Shown here piece by piece: positions 37,061-48,731 of a DNA stretch of 64,000 nucleotides (its first letter is position 1; each line of letters starts with the position of its first letter). The notes under the pieces were generated by a model, which was not told the origin of the DNA, ran no database searches, and saw nothing but the letters and a program-made list of their open reading frames with translations. Made by a program: the position numbers and the translations under genes. The stretch spans positions 5,084,001 through 5,148,000 of the forward strand of contig NZ_AP022590.1 in the NCBI RefSeq assembly GCF_010731775.1, given 5' to 3'. The DNA comes from Mycobacterium mantenii. Lineage in GTDB: Bacteria; Actinomycetota; Actinomycetes; Mycobacteriales; Mycobacteriaceae.

Positions 37061-37678
37061 ATGCCTAACACCAGTCCGGTAACCGCGTGGAAATCACTCA
37101 AAGAGGGTAACGAGCGATTCGTCGCCGGTAAGCCGCAGCATCCCAGCCAAAGTGTTGAGCACCGAGCGAGCCTGGCCGCGGGTCAGAGTCCCACCGCGGT
37201 CGTGTTCGGCTGCGCGGACAGCCGAGTTGCCGCCGAGCTCATCTTCGATCAGGGCTTGGGTGACATGTTCGTGGTGCGCACCGCCGGGCAGGCCATCGAT
37301 TCGGCGGTGCTGGGCTCCATCGAGTTCGCCGTGGCGGTGCTCAACGTGCCGCTGATCGTCGTGCTGGGTCACGACAGCTGCGGCGCCGTCAAGGCGGCGC
37401 TGGCCGCGATCGACGACGGCACCATCCCCGGCGGTTTCGTGCGTGATGTGGTGGAGCGCGTGGCCCCCTCGATCCTGATGGGCCGGCGCGAGGGCCTGAG
37501 CCGCGTGGACGAGTTCGAGAAGCGCCACGTCTGCGAGACCGTTGCGCAACTGACGTCTCGCTCGGCGATTATCGCCGAGCGGGTGGCCGCGGGCACGGTA
37601 GCGGTGGCGGGGGTCACCTACCACCTTGCGGACGGGCGGGCCGAGTTGTGCGATCACGCCGGCGACATAGGTGAATAG
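37061..37678 (+). CDS. canB: Beta-carbonic anhydrase
   Basis: This enzyme interconverts CO2 and bicarbonate. The 205-residue protein has the zinc and catalytic residues of the beta class: FGCADSRV (Cys, and the Asp-Arg dyad) and LGHDSCGAVKAA (His and Cys). TAGQAI and the C-terminal VAGVTYHLADGR segments complete the match to Rv3588c (Mtb beta-CA 2). The ATG at 37061 begins MPNTSPVTAWKSLKEGN. The mutY start on the other strand is 10 bp away, so the two promoters must lie inside each other's coding sequence. Confidence 0.95.
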   Translation: MPNTSPVTAWKSLKEGNERFVAGKPQHPSQSVEHRASLAAGQSPTAVVFGCADSRVAAELIFDQGLGDMFVVRTAGQAIDSAVLGSIEFAVAVLNVPLIVVLGHDSCGAVKAALAAIDDGTIPGGFVRDVVERVAPSILMGRREGLSRVDEFEKRHVCETVAQLTSRSAIIAERVAAGTVAVAGVTYHLADGRAELCDHAGDIGE

Positions 37679-37790
37679 CGCCGAATAGGGCACCCGTGGG
37701 GCCGCGCTCGTCGGCGCCACTACACGCCGGTCGGCCAGCAAACCTGGCGACACGCCGAGGCGGGTCAGCCGAATCGATGTGACCTGGGCC

Positions 37791-37802
37791 TACGCTGCGA
37801 AC
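37791..37802 (+). promoter_or_regulatory. Leaderless promoter of the Rv3587c-like gene (-10 TACGCT)
   Basis: TACGCT at 37791-37796 is followed after 6 nt by the GTG at 37803 that aligns with the start of the M. tuberculosis ortholog. No ribosome site fits in the gap, so the transcript probably begins at the GTG. Confidence 0.55.
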
Positions 37803-38612
37803 GTGCTCGATCTGGAACCGCGTGGCCCGCTACCCACGGAGATCTATTGGCGGCGCAGAGGCCTGGCCATCGGCATCGCGGTCGTGGTGATCGGGATCGT
37901 GGCCGCCATCGTCATCGCCTTCATGGGGCATAGCGGGGGAGCCAAGCCCGCCAATGCCGACAAGGCCAGCGCCGCGCAGAACAAGCCGGGATCGCCTGCG
38001 CCCCAGGCGCCCCCACCGGCGGGTCCCGAGGGCCCCGCTCCGGTGGCGCCGCCGGCGCAGGGGCAGAACCCCGAGACCCCCACACCCACCGCCGCGGTGC
38101 AGCCGCCGCCGGTGCTGAAGGAGGGCGACGACTGCCCCGATTCGACGCTGGCGGTCAAGGGCCTGACCAACGCGCCCCAGTACTTCATCGGCGACCAGCC
38201 GAAGTTCACCATGGTCGTCACCAACATCGGCCTGGTGGCCTGCAAGCGCGACGTCGGCGCCGCGGTGTTGGCGGCCTACGTCTACTCGCTGGACAACAAG
38301 CGGTTGTGGTCCAACCTGGACTGCGCGCCGTCCAACGAGACGCTGATCAAAACCTTCACGCCGGGCGAGCAGGTGACCACCGCGGTGACGTGGACGGGAA
38401 TGGGCTCGGCGCCGCACTGCCCGCTGCCGCGGCCGGCGATCGGGCCGGGCACCTACAACCTCGTGGTGCAGCTGGGCAATCTGCGCTCGATGCCGGTGCC
38501 GTTCATCATGAACCAGCCGCCACCGCCACCGGGCCCGGCACCCGGACCGGGTCAGCCGGGCGCCGTGCCGCAGCCGGAGGCGCCGCCGATGGCCCCGCCG
38601 CCGGCCGGCTGA
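37803..38612 (+). CDS. Membrane-anchored protein with exposed Ig-like domain (Rv3587c-like)
   Basis: A 269-residue type II membrane protein with a short cytoplasmic N-terminus (LDLEPRGPLPTEIYWRRRG), one helix (LAIGIAVVVIGIVAAIVIAFMG) and a Pro/Ala-rich linker. A compact extracytoplasmic domain then begins near EGDDCPDSTLAVKG, with two Cys pairs likely forming disulfides. It ends with a Pro-rich tail (QPPPPPPGPAPGPGQ). The family is conserved in mycobacteria without assigned function. GTG 37803 aligns with Rv3587c, which starts with the same LDLEPRGPLP segment. It is convergent with disA. Confidence 0.85.
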   Translation: MLDLEPRGPLPTEIYWRRRGLAIGIAVVVIGIVAAIVIAFMGHSGGAKPANADKASAAQNKPGSPAPQAPPPAGPEGPAPVAPPAQGQNPETPTPTAAVQPPPVLKEGDDCPDSTLAVKGLTNAPQYFIGDQPKFTMVVTNIGLVACKRDVGAAVLAAYVYSLDNKRLWSNLDCAPSNETLIKTFTPGEQVTTAVTWTGMGSAPHCPLPRPAIGPGTYNLVVQLGNLRSMPVPFIMNQPPPPPGPAPGPGQPGAVPQPEAPPMAPPPAG

Positions 38613-38635
38613 CGCCGACGCGCATCAGCGCGCAC

Positions 38636-39715
<1,080 letters not shown>

Positions 39716-39736
39716 TCATTCTTCAGGCCCGACGCG

Positions 39737-41152
39737 TCACGCGTCCAGCCGTCGCGGGCCTGCCGGCGTGCCGCCGCGGTGGTCGGCGATGTCGATCATG
39801 TGCTCGAGCGCCGCCACGATGGTGGGCGCCCGCAGTGCCCGCATCCCGCTGGGCACTATTTCGCGCCGGGGGTCGTCGCCATCCGGGATGAGCGCAATGT
39901 TGAACCCCTGGCGCGCGGCTTCGCTCAGCCGCCGCTCCATGCCGCTGACCCGCCGGAGATCTCCGGCCAGGCCCACCTCGCCGATCATCACCGCCGTGGT
40001 GGGCAGCGGCAGGCTTGTGAGCGCCGAGGCCAGCGCGACCGCGACCGCCAGATCCGACGACGGATCGGTCAGCCGCATGCCGCCGACCGTGGACAGATAG
40101 ATGTCGTTGGCGGCGATGGGCAGTCTGGCGTGCTTTTCCAGCACCGCGGTGATCATCGCGGCCCGGGAATGGTCGATGCCGCTGACGGCGCGGCGCGGCG
40201 AGCCGCCCGCGGGCGTGGCCAGCAGCGCCTGCACCTCGCCGATGAGCGGTCGCTTTCCGTCGAGCGTCACCGTGATCGCGGTGCCGGGGACCGGCGCCGG
40301 ACGCTGGTCCAGGAACAGGTTCGACGGGTCGGCGACGCCGTCGATCCCGTTGTCGTGCAGCAGGAAACACCCCACCTCGTCGGCCGCACCGAACCGGTTC
40401 TTGATCCCCCGGACCATCCGCAGCGAGCCGTTGCGGTCGCCTTCGAAGTGCAGCACGACGTCGACGAGATGCTCCAGCGAGCGCGGCCCGGCGATGGCCC
40501 CGTCCTTGGTGACGTGCCCGACCAGGATCAGCGCGACCCCGTTGGTTTTGGCCGCGGCGGTCAGCGCCGACGTCACCGCGCGCACCTGTGTGACACCGCC
40601 GGCCACGCCGTCGGCCTCGGTGGTGGACATGGTCTGCACCGAGTCCACGATCACCAGGGCCGGCTTGACCGTGGCGATGTGCTCGAGCACCGTGTGCAGG
40701 TCGGAGTCTGCTGCCAAGTACAGCTCGTCGCCGCCGCAGCCGATGCGGTCCGCGCGCAGCCGGATCTGGCCGGCGGACTCCTCACCGGAGATGTACAGCG
40801 CGCGGCGGCCCGATTCCGCCCAGCGGTGCGCGACCTCGAGCAGCAGTGTCGACTTGCCCACACCCGGATCGCCGGCCAGCAGCGTCACCGAGCCGGGCAC
40901 CACGCCGCCGCCCAGCACCCGGTCGAGTTCGTCTACACCTGTCGTGCGGTGCTGGCTCGCGTTGGGCGCGATGGAAGTGATCGGCACGGCCGGGGACGCC
41001 GCGGCCAGGCCGGCGCGGCGGCCGGCGACCGCACTGAGGACCGGGACCTCGTCGACGGTGCCCCAGGTGCCGCACTCCAGGCAGCGGCCGACCCACTTCG
41101 CCGTGACATGACGGCATTCGGAACAGCGATATTGGGAGCGCGCAGTTGCCAC
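39737..41152 (-). CDS. radA: DNA repair protein RadA
   Basis: RadA (Sms) is a RecA-like ATPase that helps process recombination intermediates by branch migration. The 471-residue protein has an N-terminal four-Cys zinc finger ([20 protein letters not shown]), a RecA core with Walker [10 protein letters not shown], the family-specific KNRFG motif, and a C-terminal Lon-like domain ([21 protein letters not shown]). It starts at ATG 41152. It precedes disA on one transcript and corresponds to Rv3585. Confidence 0.96.
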   Translation of the reverse strand: MATARSQYRCSECRHVTAKWVGRCLECGTWGTVDEVPVLSAVAGRRAGLAAASPAVPITSIAPNASQHRTTGVDELDRVLGGGVVPGSVTLLAGDPGVGKSTLLLEVAHRWAESGRRALYISGEESAGQIRLRADRIGCGGDELYLAADSDLHTVLEHIATVKPALVIVDSVQTMSTTEADGVAGGVTQVRAVTSALTAAAKTNGVALILVGHVTKDGAIAGPRSLEHLVDVVLHFEGDRNGSLRMVRGIKNRFGAADEVGCFLLHDNGIDGVADPSNLFLDQRPAPVPGTAITVTLDGKRPLIGEVQALLATPAGGSPRRAVSGIDHSRAAMITAVLEKHARLPIAANDIYLSTVGGMRLTDPSSDLAVAVALASALTSLPLPTTAVMIGEVGLAGDLRRVSGMERRLSEAARQGFNIALIPDGDDPRREIVPSGMRALRAPTIVAALEHMIDIADHRGGTPAGPRRLDA

Positions 41153-41201
41153 GTCATGACGGTATCGAGCCGCTACGACAAGCCCGCGTCACGACAGGCG
41201 G

Positions 41202-41762
41202 TTAGCCCGCCTGGTTTTGCTGCGGCGGCATCAGGCCGGCCGAAATCGGCACCGCGACCGTGGCCTGCCCGGCCTTCTCGAAATTGAAGGTGAAGTTGTA
41301 GGTGAGGCCGTTCGAGATCGGTTTGGCCAAATTGACGGTGGCCCTCGCCGCCGCGGTGTGGGCGCCCACCGGGCCCGGCGCCACCTTCTGGCCTTCCGGC
41401 GTGCCGATGAACAGCGATCCGCCGGCGGGCAGCCGGGGGTCGCCGCTGACCGTCACCGTGCCGATGTCGCTGGTGATGCCGACCAGCCGGTCGGCCGAAC
41501 TCGGCGACTGATTGACCGCCACCAGCACCAGGTCCACGGTCCGGCCCGGCTGCAGGTAGTCGCCGGTCTGGTTGGCCTGGATCCGGATGTCGCGCAGCGC
41601 CACGTGGTTGAACGTGACCTTGTTGCCGTTGACGGCCGGCTCCTGGACCGCCATCTGCGAGACCTGGCCGGCTCCGCAACCGCTGAGCAGAGCAACCAGA
41701 ACGGCAAGCACGCCGGCCACGGCGAACACGGGCAGGCCGAGGCGGATCTTGAAGCGGTTCAC
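41202..41762 (-). CDS. lpqE: Lipoprotein LpqE
   Basis: A 186-residue lipoprotein with signal peptide (LPVFAVAGVLAVLVALLSGC) and acylated Cys near residue 29. The mature part is a beta-sandwich-like domain with LRDIRIQANQTG and LVGITSDIGTVTVSGD, similar to copper-chaperone-like exported proteins, but the metal-binding Met/His motifs of PCuAC are not obvious. The GTG at 41762 (VNRFKIRL) aligns with M. tuberculosis LpqE (Rv3584); an in-frame ATG at 41801 is less likely. It lies upstream of radA, 49 bp apart. Confidence 0.9.
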   Translation of the reverse strand: MNRFKIRLGLPVFAVAGVLAVLVALLSGCGAGQVSQMAVQEPAVNGNKVTFNHVALRDIRIQANQTGDYLQPGRTVDLVLVAVNQSPSSADRLVGITSDIGTVTVSGDPRLPAGGSLFIGTPEGQKVAPGPVGAHTAAARATVNLAKPISNGLTYNFTFNFEKAGQATVAVPISAGLMPPQQNQAG

Positions 41763-42540
<778 letters not shown>

Positions 42541-42556
42541 AGGCCCTGACGCTTCG

Positions 42557-43273
42557 GTGGCCCCGGAGAAGGGCACCTCAGGCAACGTAGTCGCAGTCGT
42601 CCCCGCCGCTGGGTCGGGCAAACGACTGGCCGCAGGAATTCCGAAAGCATTCTGTGTGGTCGACGGCCGCACGCTGCTGCAGCGTGCGGTCACCGGCCTG
42701 CTGGAATCCGGGGTCGTCGATCACGTCGTGGTGGCGGTTCCCGCCGACCGGATCGACGAAGCCACGCAGGTGCTGGGCGGCCACGTCGCCGCGGGGCGAG
42801 CGACCGTCGTCGCCGGCGGGCCCGACCGCACCGAATCCGTCAACCTGGCCCTGGCGGCCCTGGCGTCCTTTTCGGCGGCGGCCCCCGAGTTCGTGCTGGT
42901 GCACGACGCCGCGCGGGCGCTGACCCCCCCGGCGCTGATCGCGCGCGTGGTGGAGTCGCTGCGGGCCGGTCACCAGGCCGTCGTGCCCGCGCTGCGCCTG
43001 CATGACACGATCAAGGCCGTGGACGCCAACGGGGTGGTCCTGGGGACGCCGGAGCGCGCCGGGCTGCGAGCCGTGCAGACCCCGCAGGGCTTCGCGACCG
43101 ATCTGCTGTTGCGCGCCTATCGCGCCGGCGCCGGCATGGCCGGCTTCACCGACGATGCGTCGCTGGTCGAGCATGTCGGCGGGCAGGTCCAGGTGGTCGA
43201 CGGCGACCCGCTGGCCTTCAAGATCACCACCCAGCTCGATTTGTTGCTGGCCGAGACCGTCGTGCGCCGGTGA
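42557..43273 (+). CDS. ispD: 2-C-methyl-D-erythritol 4-phosphate cytidylyltransferase
   Basis: IspD transfers CMP to methylerythritol phosphate in the non-mevalonate isoprenoid pathway. The 238-residue protein has the nucleotide-binding [18 protein letters not shown], the catalytic Arg/Lys residues in that loop and in LHDTIKAVD, and [10 protein letters not shown]. The GTG at 42557 (VAPEKG) lies shortly after carD and gives a length close to Rv3582c (231). It overlaps ispF through GTGA. Confidence 0.95.
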   Translation: MAPEKGTSGNVVAVVPAAGSGKRLAAGIPKAFCVVDGRTLLQRAVTGLLESGVVDHVVVAVPADRIDEATQVLGGHVAAGRATVVAGGPDRTESVNLALAALASFSAAAPEFVLVHDAARALTPPALIARVVESLRAGHQAVVPALRLHDTIKAVDANGVVLGTPERAGLRAVQTPQGFATDLLLRAYRAGAGMAGFTDDASLVEHVGGQVQVVDGDPLAFKITTQLDLLLAETVVRR

Positions 43274-43758
43274 ACGCGCCGCTTCCCCTGCCCCGGGTCG
43301 GCCTGGGCGTCGACGTGCACCCCATCGAGCCCGGACGGCCGTGCTGGCTGCTGGGTCTGCTCTTCGCCGACGCCGACGGCTGCGCCGGTCATTCCGACGG
43401 CGACGTCGGCGCGCACGCGCTGTGCGACGCGGTGTTGTCGGCGGCCGGGCTGGGTGACGTGGGTGCGGTATTCGGGGTCGACGATCCGCGCTGGAAAGGG
43501 GTCAGCGGCGCCGACATGCTGCGTCATGTCGCGGAGCTGACGTCGCGCCACGGCTTCCGGGTCGGCAACGCCGCCGTGCAGGTCGTCGGGAATCGGCCGA
43601 AAGTCGGTCCACGCCGCGACGAGGCGCAGCGGCTCCTGTCGGAATTGCTCGGTGCGCCGGTCTCGGTGTCGGCGACGACCACCGACGGGTTGGGGCTGAC
43701 CGGACGCGGTGAGGGCCTCGCCGCGATCGCCACCGCGCTGGTGGTCCCCACCGGGTAA
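43270..43758 (+). CDS. ispF: 2-C-methyl-D-erythritol 2,4-cyclodiphosphate synthase
   Basis: IspF cyclises CDP-methylerythritol 2-phosphate with release of CMP. The 162-residue trimeric enzyme has the zinc ligands in GVDVHPI (Asp, His) and [17 protein letters not shown] (His), plus the C-terminal [17 protein letters not shown] signature. It starts at GTG 43270 inside the ispD end and matches Rv3581c. ispD and ispF catalyse the third and fifth steps of the pathway and are often adjacent. Confidence 0.96.
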   Translation: MNAPLPLPRVGLGVDVHPIEPGRPCWLLGLLFADADGCAGHSDGDVGAHALCDAVLSAAGLGDVGAVFGVDDPRWKGVSGADMLRHVAELTSRHGFRVGNAAVQVVGNRPKVGPRRDEAQRLLSELLGAPVSVSATTTDGLGLTGRGEGLAAIATALVVPTG

Positions 43759-43793
43759 GCCCGCGCAGCGCCGGGCGCCGGGGAACTACCCGG

Positions 43794-43811
43794 TAAGCTG
43801 GCACGTCGTGA
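43794..43811 (+). promoter_or_regulatory. Leaderless promoter of cysS (-10 TAAGCT), identical to that of lysS
   Basis: TAAGCT at 43794-43799 lies 8 nt before the GTG at 43808. The whole 18-bp block TAAGCTGGCACGTCGTGA is the same as at 27003-27020 before lysS. It is likely the start point of a leaderless cysS transcript, independent of ispF upstream. Confidence 0.65.
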
Positions 43812-45217
43812 CCGATCACGCCCGTTTGCGGCTACACGACACGGCAGCCGGCGCCGTGCGTGATTTCGTTCCGCTGCGCGAGGGCCAGGTCTCGATCTAC
43901 CTCTGTGGCGCCACCGTCCAGGGCTTGCCGCACATCGGCCATGTCCGCAGCGGGGTGGCCTTCGACATCCTGCGCCGCTGGCTCATCGCGCGCGGCTGCG
44001 ACGTCGCGTTCATCCGCAACGTCACCGACATCGACGACAAGATCCTCAACAAGGCGGCAGCGGCGGGCAGGCCGTGGTGGGAATGGGCGGCCACCTACGA
44101 GCGCGCCTTCAGCGCCGCCTACGACGCTCTGGACGTGATGCCGCCGTCGGCCGAGCCGCGCGCCACCGGGCACATCACCCAGATGGTCGAGTTAATGGGA
44201 CGGCTGATCGAAACCGAGCACGCGTACTCCGCCGGCGGCGACGTCTACTTCAACGTGCTCAGCTACCCGGAGTACGGGCAGCTGTCCGGTCACAAGATCG
44301 ACGACGTCCATCAGGGCGAGGGCGTGGCCACCTGCAAGCGCGATCAGCGTGACTTCACCCTGTGGAAGGCCGCCAAACCCGGTGAACCGTCCTGGCCCAC
44401 CCCGTGGGGCCGGGGACGCCCGGGCTGGCACCTGGAATGCTCCGCGATGGCCCGCACGTATCTAGGACAGGAATTCGACATCCATTGCGGCGGAATGGAT
44501 TTGGTTTTCCCGCACCACGAGAACGAGATCGCCCAAAGCCGCGCCGCCGGCGACGGATTCGCCCGCTACTGGCTGCACAACGGCTGGGTGACCATGGGCG
44601 GCGAGAAGATGAGCAAATCGCTGGGCAACGTGCTGGCCATACCGGCGCTGCTGCAGCGCGTGCGCGCCGCCGAGCTGCGCTACTACCTGGGCAGCGCCCA
44701 CTACCGGTCGATGCTGGAATTCTCCGACAACGCCCTGCAGGACGCGGTGAAAGCCTATGTCGGCGTGGAGGAATTCCTGCACCGCGTGAGGGTACGGGTC
44801 GGTGGCGTCGAGCCCGGGCAATGGACCCCGCGCTTCGCCGAGGCCCTCAACGACGACCTGGCCGTGCCGGCCGCGCTCGCCGAAGTGCACCAGGCCCGCG
44901 CCGAGGGCAACCGGGCGCTCGACTCCGGCGATCACGAAGGCGCGTTGCATCATGCTCGCGCGATCCGCGCGATGATGGGCATCCTGGGCTGCGACCCCCT
45001 CGACGAACGCTGGGAAACCCGCGACGAGACATCGGCGGCGCTGGCCGCGGTCGACGTGCTGGTCCGGGCGGAGCTGGAGAATCGGCAGAAGGCCCGCGAC
45101 GAACGCAATTGGGCGCTCGCCGACGAGATTCGCGACCGGCTCAAGTACGCCGGCATCGAGGTCACCGACACCGCCGACGGGCCGCAGTGGTCGCTGCAGG
45201 CCGGTGACGACAAGTAG
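43808..45217 (+). CDS. cysS: Cysteinyl-tRNA synthetase
   Basis: CysS charges tRNA-Cys. The 469-residue class I enzyme has the HIGH motif ([11 protein letters not shown]), the zinc-ligand Cys in [17 protein letters not shown] and [13 protein letters not shown], and the KMSKS loop ([10 protein letters not shown]). Length equals that of M. tuberculosis CysS1 (Rv3580c). The GTG at 43808 is favoured by the -10 element 8 nt upstream; frame extends further upstream only through ispF-antisense-like sequence. The methyltransferase follows 10 bp downstream. Confidence 0.96.
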   Translation: MTDHARLRLHDTAAGAVRDFVPLREGQVSIYLCGATVQGLPHIGHVRSGVAFDILRRWLIARGCDVAFIRNVTDIDDKILNKAAAAGRPWWEWAATYERAFSAAYDALDVMPPSAEPRATGHITQMVELMGRLIETEHAYSAGGDVYFNVLSYPEYGQLSGHKIDDVHQGEGVATCKRDQRDFTLWKAAKPGEPSWPTPWGRGRPGWHLECSAMARTYLGQEFDIHCGGMDLVFPHHENEIAQSRAAGDGFARYWLHNGWVTMGGEKMSKSLGNVLAIPALLQRVRAAELRYYLGSAHYRSMLEFSDNALQDAVKAYVGVEEFLHRVRVRVGGVEPGQWTPRFAEALNDDLAVPAALAEVHQARAEGNRALDSGDHEGALHHARAIRAMMGILGCDPLDERWETRDETSAALAAVDVLVRAELENRQKARDERNWALADEIRDRLKYAGIEVTDTADGPQWSLQAGDDK

Positions 45218-45227
45218 GGCCGAGTAG

Positions 45228-46160
45228 ATGGCCGGCAACTCGCGTCGCCGTGGGGCGATACGCAAAGAGGGCACCAAGAAGGGCCCAACCGTAGGTTCGG
45301 GCGGCCAGCGCCGCCGCGGCCTGGAAGGCCGGGGCCCCACCCCACCCGCGCATCTGCGCCCCAACCATCCGGCCGCCAAGCGCGCCAAAACCCAGAGCCG
45401 CCGGCCGGCACGGGGCCGCACCGACGAAGCCGAGACGGTGCTGGGCCGCAACCCGGTGCTCGAGTGTCTGCGGGCCGGGGTGCCGGCCACCGCGCTCTAC
45501 GTGGCGCTGGGCACCGACGCCGACGAGCGCCTCACCGAGTCCGTCACCCGCGCCGCCGATTTGGGCATCTCCATTCTGGAGGTACCGCGCACCGACCTGG
45601 ACCGGATGACCGGCAACCACCTGCATCAAGGCATCGCGTTGCAGGTGCCGCCGTACAACTACGCCCACCCCGACGACCTGGTTGCCGCCGCGATCGCCTC
45701 GCCGCCGGCGCTGCTGGTCGCGCTGGACAACATCTCCGATCCCCGCAACCTGGGTGCCATCGTCCGTTCGGTGGCCGCATTCGGCGGCCACGGTGTGCTG
45801 ATCCCGCAGCGACGGTCGGCCTCGGTGACGGCGGTGGCCTGGCGCACCAGCGCCGGGGCCGCGGCCCGCATCCCGGTGGCGCGCGCCACCAATCTGACCA
45901 GGACACTGACGGATTGGGCCGGACGCGGGCTGCGGGTGATCGGGCTCGACGCCGGCGGTGACACCACGCTCGACGACATGGACGGCACCGATCCGCTGGT
46001 GGTCGTGGTGGGGTCCGAAGGCAAGGGGCTGTCGCGGTTGGTGCGGCAAAACTGCGACGAAGTCGTGTCCATCCCGATGGCGGGGGACACCGAATCGCTG
46101 AACGCATCGGTGGCCGCCGGGGTGGTGCTCGCCGAAATCACGCGCCAGCGCAGGGGTTAA
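45228..46160 (+). CDS. SpoU/TrmH-family 23S rRNA 2'-O-ribose methyltransferase (RlmB-like)
   Basis: A 310-residue SPOUT-fold methyltransferase. A basic, disordered N-terminus ([18 protein letters not shown]) precedes a substrate-binding domain and the catalytic domain. The catalytic domain carries the three SpoU motifs: [35 protein letters not shown] and [21 protein letters not shown], which build the knot for S-adenosylmethionine. The nearest function is 2'-O-methylation of G2251 in 23S rRNA (RlmB), by family resemblance. The start is ATG 45228. The ortholog is Rv3579c, also adjacent to cysS. Confidence 0.92.
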   Translation: MAGNSRRRGAIRKEGTKKGPTVGSGGQRRRGLEGRGPTPPAHLRPNHPAAKRAKTQSRRPARGRTDEAETVLGRNPVLECLRAGVPATALYVALGTDADERLTESVTRAADLGISILEVPRTDLDRMTGNHLHQGIALQVPPYNYAHPDDLVAAAIASPPALLVALDNISDPRNLGAIVRSVAAFGGHGVLIPQRRSASVTAVAWRTSAGAAARIPVARATNLTRTLTDWAGRGLRVIGLDAGGDTTLDDMDGTDPLVVVVGSEGKGLSRLVRQNCDEVVSIPMAGDTESLNASVAAGVVLAEITRQRRG

Positions 46161-46165
46161 CCCCG

Positions 46166-47155
46166 GTGCCCGGCCGGCCCGCACGCCTTCGCGCCGTGCT
46201 GGCGGTGCTGCTGGCCGTCGCGGTGTTGCCGGTCGGCGCTGCCCGGGCCCAAACGCCCGACTTCGACCTTCAGGCCCACCGGGGTGGACGCGGGGAGACC
46301 ACCGAGGAATCCCGGCGTGCGTTCGCCAAGGCGATCGAATTGGGCGTCAGCACACTGGAACTCGACATCGTCCTGACCAGGGACGGCCAACCGCTGGTGT
46401 GGCATGACCCGACGATCCAGGCCGAGAAGTGCGCCGACACCGCGCCCGCGTTCGCCGGCGACCCGCAGTACCCGTACGTCGGCAAGCTCGTGCACGAGCT
46501 CACCCTGGCGCAGCTCTCGACGCTCGACTGTGGCAAGCGGCTCGATGAGTTCCCGAACGCCGAAGTGGTGCGCGGCAACAAGATAGCGACGTTGCCGCAG
46601 GTTTTCTCGCTCGCCGACTCCTACCGTGCCGACGCGATGCGCTACAACATCGAAACCAAGGTGGATGCCGACCGCCCCGGCTCATCGGCCGCGCCGCAAG
46701 AGTTCGTCGACGTGATACTGGCCGCGGTCAGGTCCGCGGGGAAGGTCGACCGCGTGGAGATCCAGAGCTTCGACTGGCGCACCCTGCCGCTGGCGCGGCG
46801 CGCCGAACCGTCGATTCCGTTGGTGGCCCTGTACAACGAGCAGACCTGGGCCCCGGACTCGCCCTGGCTGGCCGGCGAAAATCCCACGCTCGTCGGCGAC
46901 CCCCTGATCGGCGCGCGGATGGTGGGCGCCGGCATCGTCTCTCCGGACTATCGGCTGGTCACCGGTGAGCCCTACGTCGACCGCGCGCATGCCCTGGGGC
47001 TCAAGGTGATTCCATGGACCGTCAACGACGCCGCCGCCATGCGTCGGCAGATCGGCTTCGGGGTCGACGGCATCATCACCGACTACCCGACGTTGTTGCG
47101 TGGCGTGCTCGCCGAACTGTCGATGCCGTTGCCGCCGGCGTACGTGCGGCCCTAG
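46166..47155 (+). CDS. Exported glycerophosphodiester phosphodiesterase
   Basis: The 329-residue protein has a signal peptide (LRAVLAVLLAVAVLPVGAARA) and a GDPD TIM barrel that releases glycerol 3-phosphate from glycerophosphodiesters. The catalytic residues are in DLQAHRGGRGETTEES, ELDIVLTRDGQPLVWHDP and the late IPWTVNDAAAM and GVDGIITDYPT segments. It starts at GTG 46166, 5 bp behind the methyltransferase, so it may be co-transcribed. Its stop shares CTAG with the facing monooxygenase. In M. tuberculosis arsB2 follows Rv3579c directly, so this gene and the next two are extra here. Confidence 0.9.
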   Translation: MPGRPARLRAVLAVLLAVAVLPVGAARAQTPDFDLQAHRGGRGETTEESRRAFAKAIELGVSTLELDIVLTRDGQPLVWHDPTIQAEKCADTAPAFAGDPQYPYVGKLVHELTLAQLSTLDCGKRLDEFPNAEVVRGNKIATLPQVFSLADSYRADAMRYNIETKVDADRPGSSAAPQEFVDVILAAVRSAGKVDRVEIQSFDWRTLPLARRAEPSIPLVALYNEQTWAPDSPWLAGENPTLVGDPLIGARMVGAGIVSPDYRLVTGEPYVDRAHALGLKVIPWTVNDAAAMRRQIGFGVDGIITDYPTLLRGVLAELSMPLPPAYVRP

Positions 47156-48561
47156 GGGGCCACGCTGCCGACCAGGTCGCTGGGCGCGCCGGCCGGCTGC
47201 GCGTCGCCGCGCCGCGGCCGGCGGCGGTTGGCCAGGGCGGCCCGCCACATCATGCCCGGGCGGAGCAGCCGGGTGGCGGGATCGATCAGCGCTGTGACCC
47301 TGACGAACCGATCGACCGCGACGGGGTCGTATTCGGTCGCGGTGAGTATGCGCTCGATGTATGCGTTGAGCAGCCGGGTAAGAAGCGGCGGCGTGCCCTC
47401 GATTTCGGGCAGGCAGAGGTCCGGGTTGGCCGACAGCTCCCACGCCTGGCGGATCGGCACCGCGGCGGCACGGAAGAATCGCCGCGCCAAATCTGCTGTG
47501 CCGCCGGACAAGCAGTCGCGCAGCGCCAATGCCTCCAGCGCGGCGACCGTCATGCCCTGACCGTAGATCGGGTTGAAGCTACAGATCGCGTCGCCCATCA
47601 CCAGCAGGCCTTCCGGGAAGCGTTGCAACCTGTCGTAGCGGCGCCACTGACTCGACGGTTGACAGTGCCGGGTGGTCTCGCCGATGGGTTCGGCGGCCCG
47701 GACCGCGGCCAGCAGATGGGCCGGGGCGCAGTCCTCGACGAACTCGCACATCGACGCCAGGTCCGGCCGCGGCCCGTGGCCCGCTATGCCGAAGACGGTC
47801 AACATGCAGGTGTCGTGCTCCGAGCGCAGCAGCCCCAGCCCGTACGGACGGCCCGGTGTCACTCCGACGACGACGCCGAATTCGTGCAGCGCGTCCGGTG
47901 CCATGCGCAGGCGTTGACTCACGTAGGTCAGGTGAACCGGTACGTGAACCTCGGCCGGCCGCTCGTAGCCCAAGGCGGTCAGCCACGCCGGGGTGCGGGC
48001 GCCGCGCCCGGTGGCATCGAGCACCAGGTCGGCGCTCAACGTGACGTTCTCGCGGGTGCGGCGGTTGACCGCACGGGCGCCGGTCACCCGGCGGCGATCC
48101 GGTGCCGTGGTCAAGTCCACGATGTCGTGCTCGTCGAGCAGCGTGACGTTGGGCATGCGACGGAGTCGCGCTCGGACGTGTTCTTCCAGGAACGGCCGGG
48201 TGGCCAGATAGACGTCGAACGAAGGGGCGCCGCCCGAGCGGACCATCAGATGCTCGCCCAATCGGTAGTACAGCTGCGAAAGATCGCGGCCATCCAGGTG
48301 GTGCGCGCCGTCGATCACCAGCTGATCGAGGACCCCGGGGAACAACTGCTCGAGTGCCAGGGCGCCGCGCGGCAGCAGGCCATGGAGGTGGCGACCTTGC
48401 GGCACGCCCCGGCGGGCGGCGGCGGTTTCGGGAGGGATGTCCGGCAGCGGATCGCGCTCCAGCACCGTGACCGTGCCGAAGAAATCGCTGAGCGATCGCG
48501 CGGCCGCCAGACCGGCCATGCTCGCTCCCAATACCAGCGCGTGATTACCGATCTTTGCCAT
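47152..48561 (-). CDS. FAD-dependent monooxygenase
   Basis: A 469-residue flavoprotein with an N-terminal FAD-binding beta-alpha-beta fold (HALVLGASMAGLAAARSL, a GxGxxG variant with Gly-Ala-Ser). The middle is DLVLDATGRGARTPAWL (the DG/ATG motif) and a C-terminal GDAICSFNPIYGQGMTVAALEA segment (GD motif) contacts the ribityl chain. This is the group A aromatic hydroxylase/squalene-epoxidase-like fold; the substrate is unknown. The start is ATG 48561. It is divergent from the LuxR-type regulator (about 170 bp between starts), which is the natural candidate to control it. Confidence 0.85.
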   Translation of the reverse strand: MAKIGNHALVLGASMAGLAAARSLSDFFGTVTVLERDPLPDIPPETAAARRGVPQGRHLHGLLPRGALALEQLFPGVLDQLVIDGAHHLDGRDLSQLYYRLGEHLMVRSGGAPSFDVYLATRPFLEEHVRARLRRMPNVTLLDEHDIVDLTTAPDRRRVTGARAVNRRTRENVTLSADLVLDATGRGARTPAWLTALGYERPAEVHVPVHLTYVSQRLRMAPDALHEFGVVVGVTPGRPYGLGLLRSEHDTCMLTVFGIAGHGPRPDLASMCEFVEDCAPAHLLAAVRAAEPIGETTRHCQPSSQWRRYDRLQRFPEGLLVMGDAICSFNPIYGQGMTVAALEALALRDCLSGGTADLARRFFRAAAVPIRQAWELSANPDLCLPEIEGTPPLLTRLLNAYIERILTATEYDPVAVDRFVRVTALIDPATRLLRPGMMWRAALANRRRPRRGDAQPAGAPSDLVGSVAP

Positions 48562-48719
48562 AGCCCACCGCCTGTGTTGAGCGCCTACTTGACAAAAACC
48601 ATGCTCATGGCCCGAAACGGGGGCCGACAGCGTAGTCGACTACGTCATTGCCACGACGCGACCCCACGCCAGGCCACCTAACGCCGCACAAAGCAACCCG
48701 AACAACGCTCGCGCAAAGT

Positions 48720-48731
48720 TATAGTCGCCGA
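48720..48731 (+). promoter_or_regulatory. Leaderless promoter of the LuxR-type regulator (-10 TATAGT)
   Basis: TATAGT at 48720-48725, a strong -10 hexamer, is followed after 6 nt by an in-frame GTG at 48732. This supports the GTG as the real start and a leaderless transcript. Confidence 0.6.
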
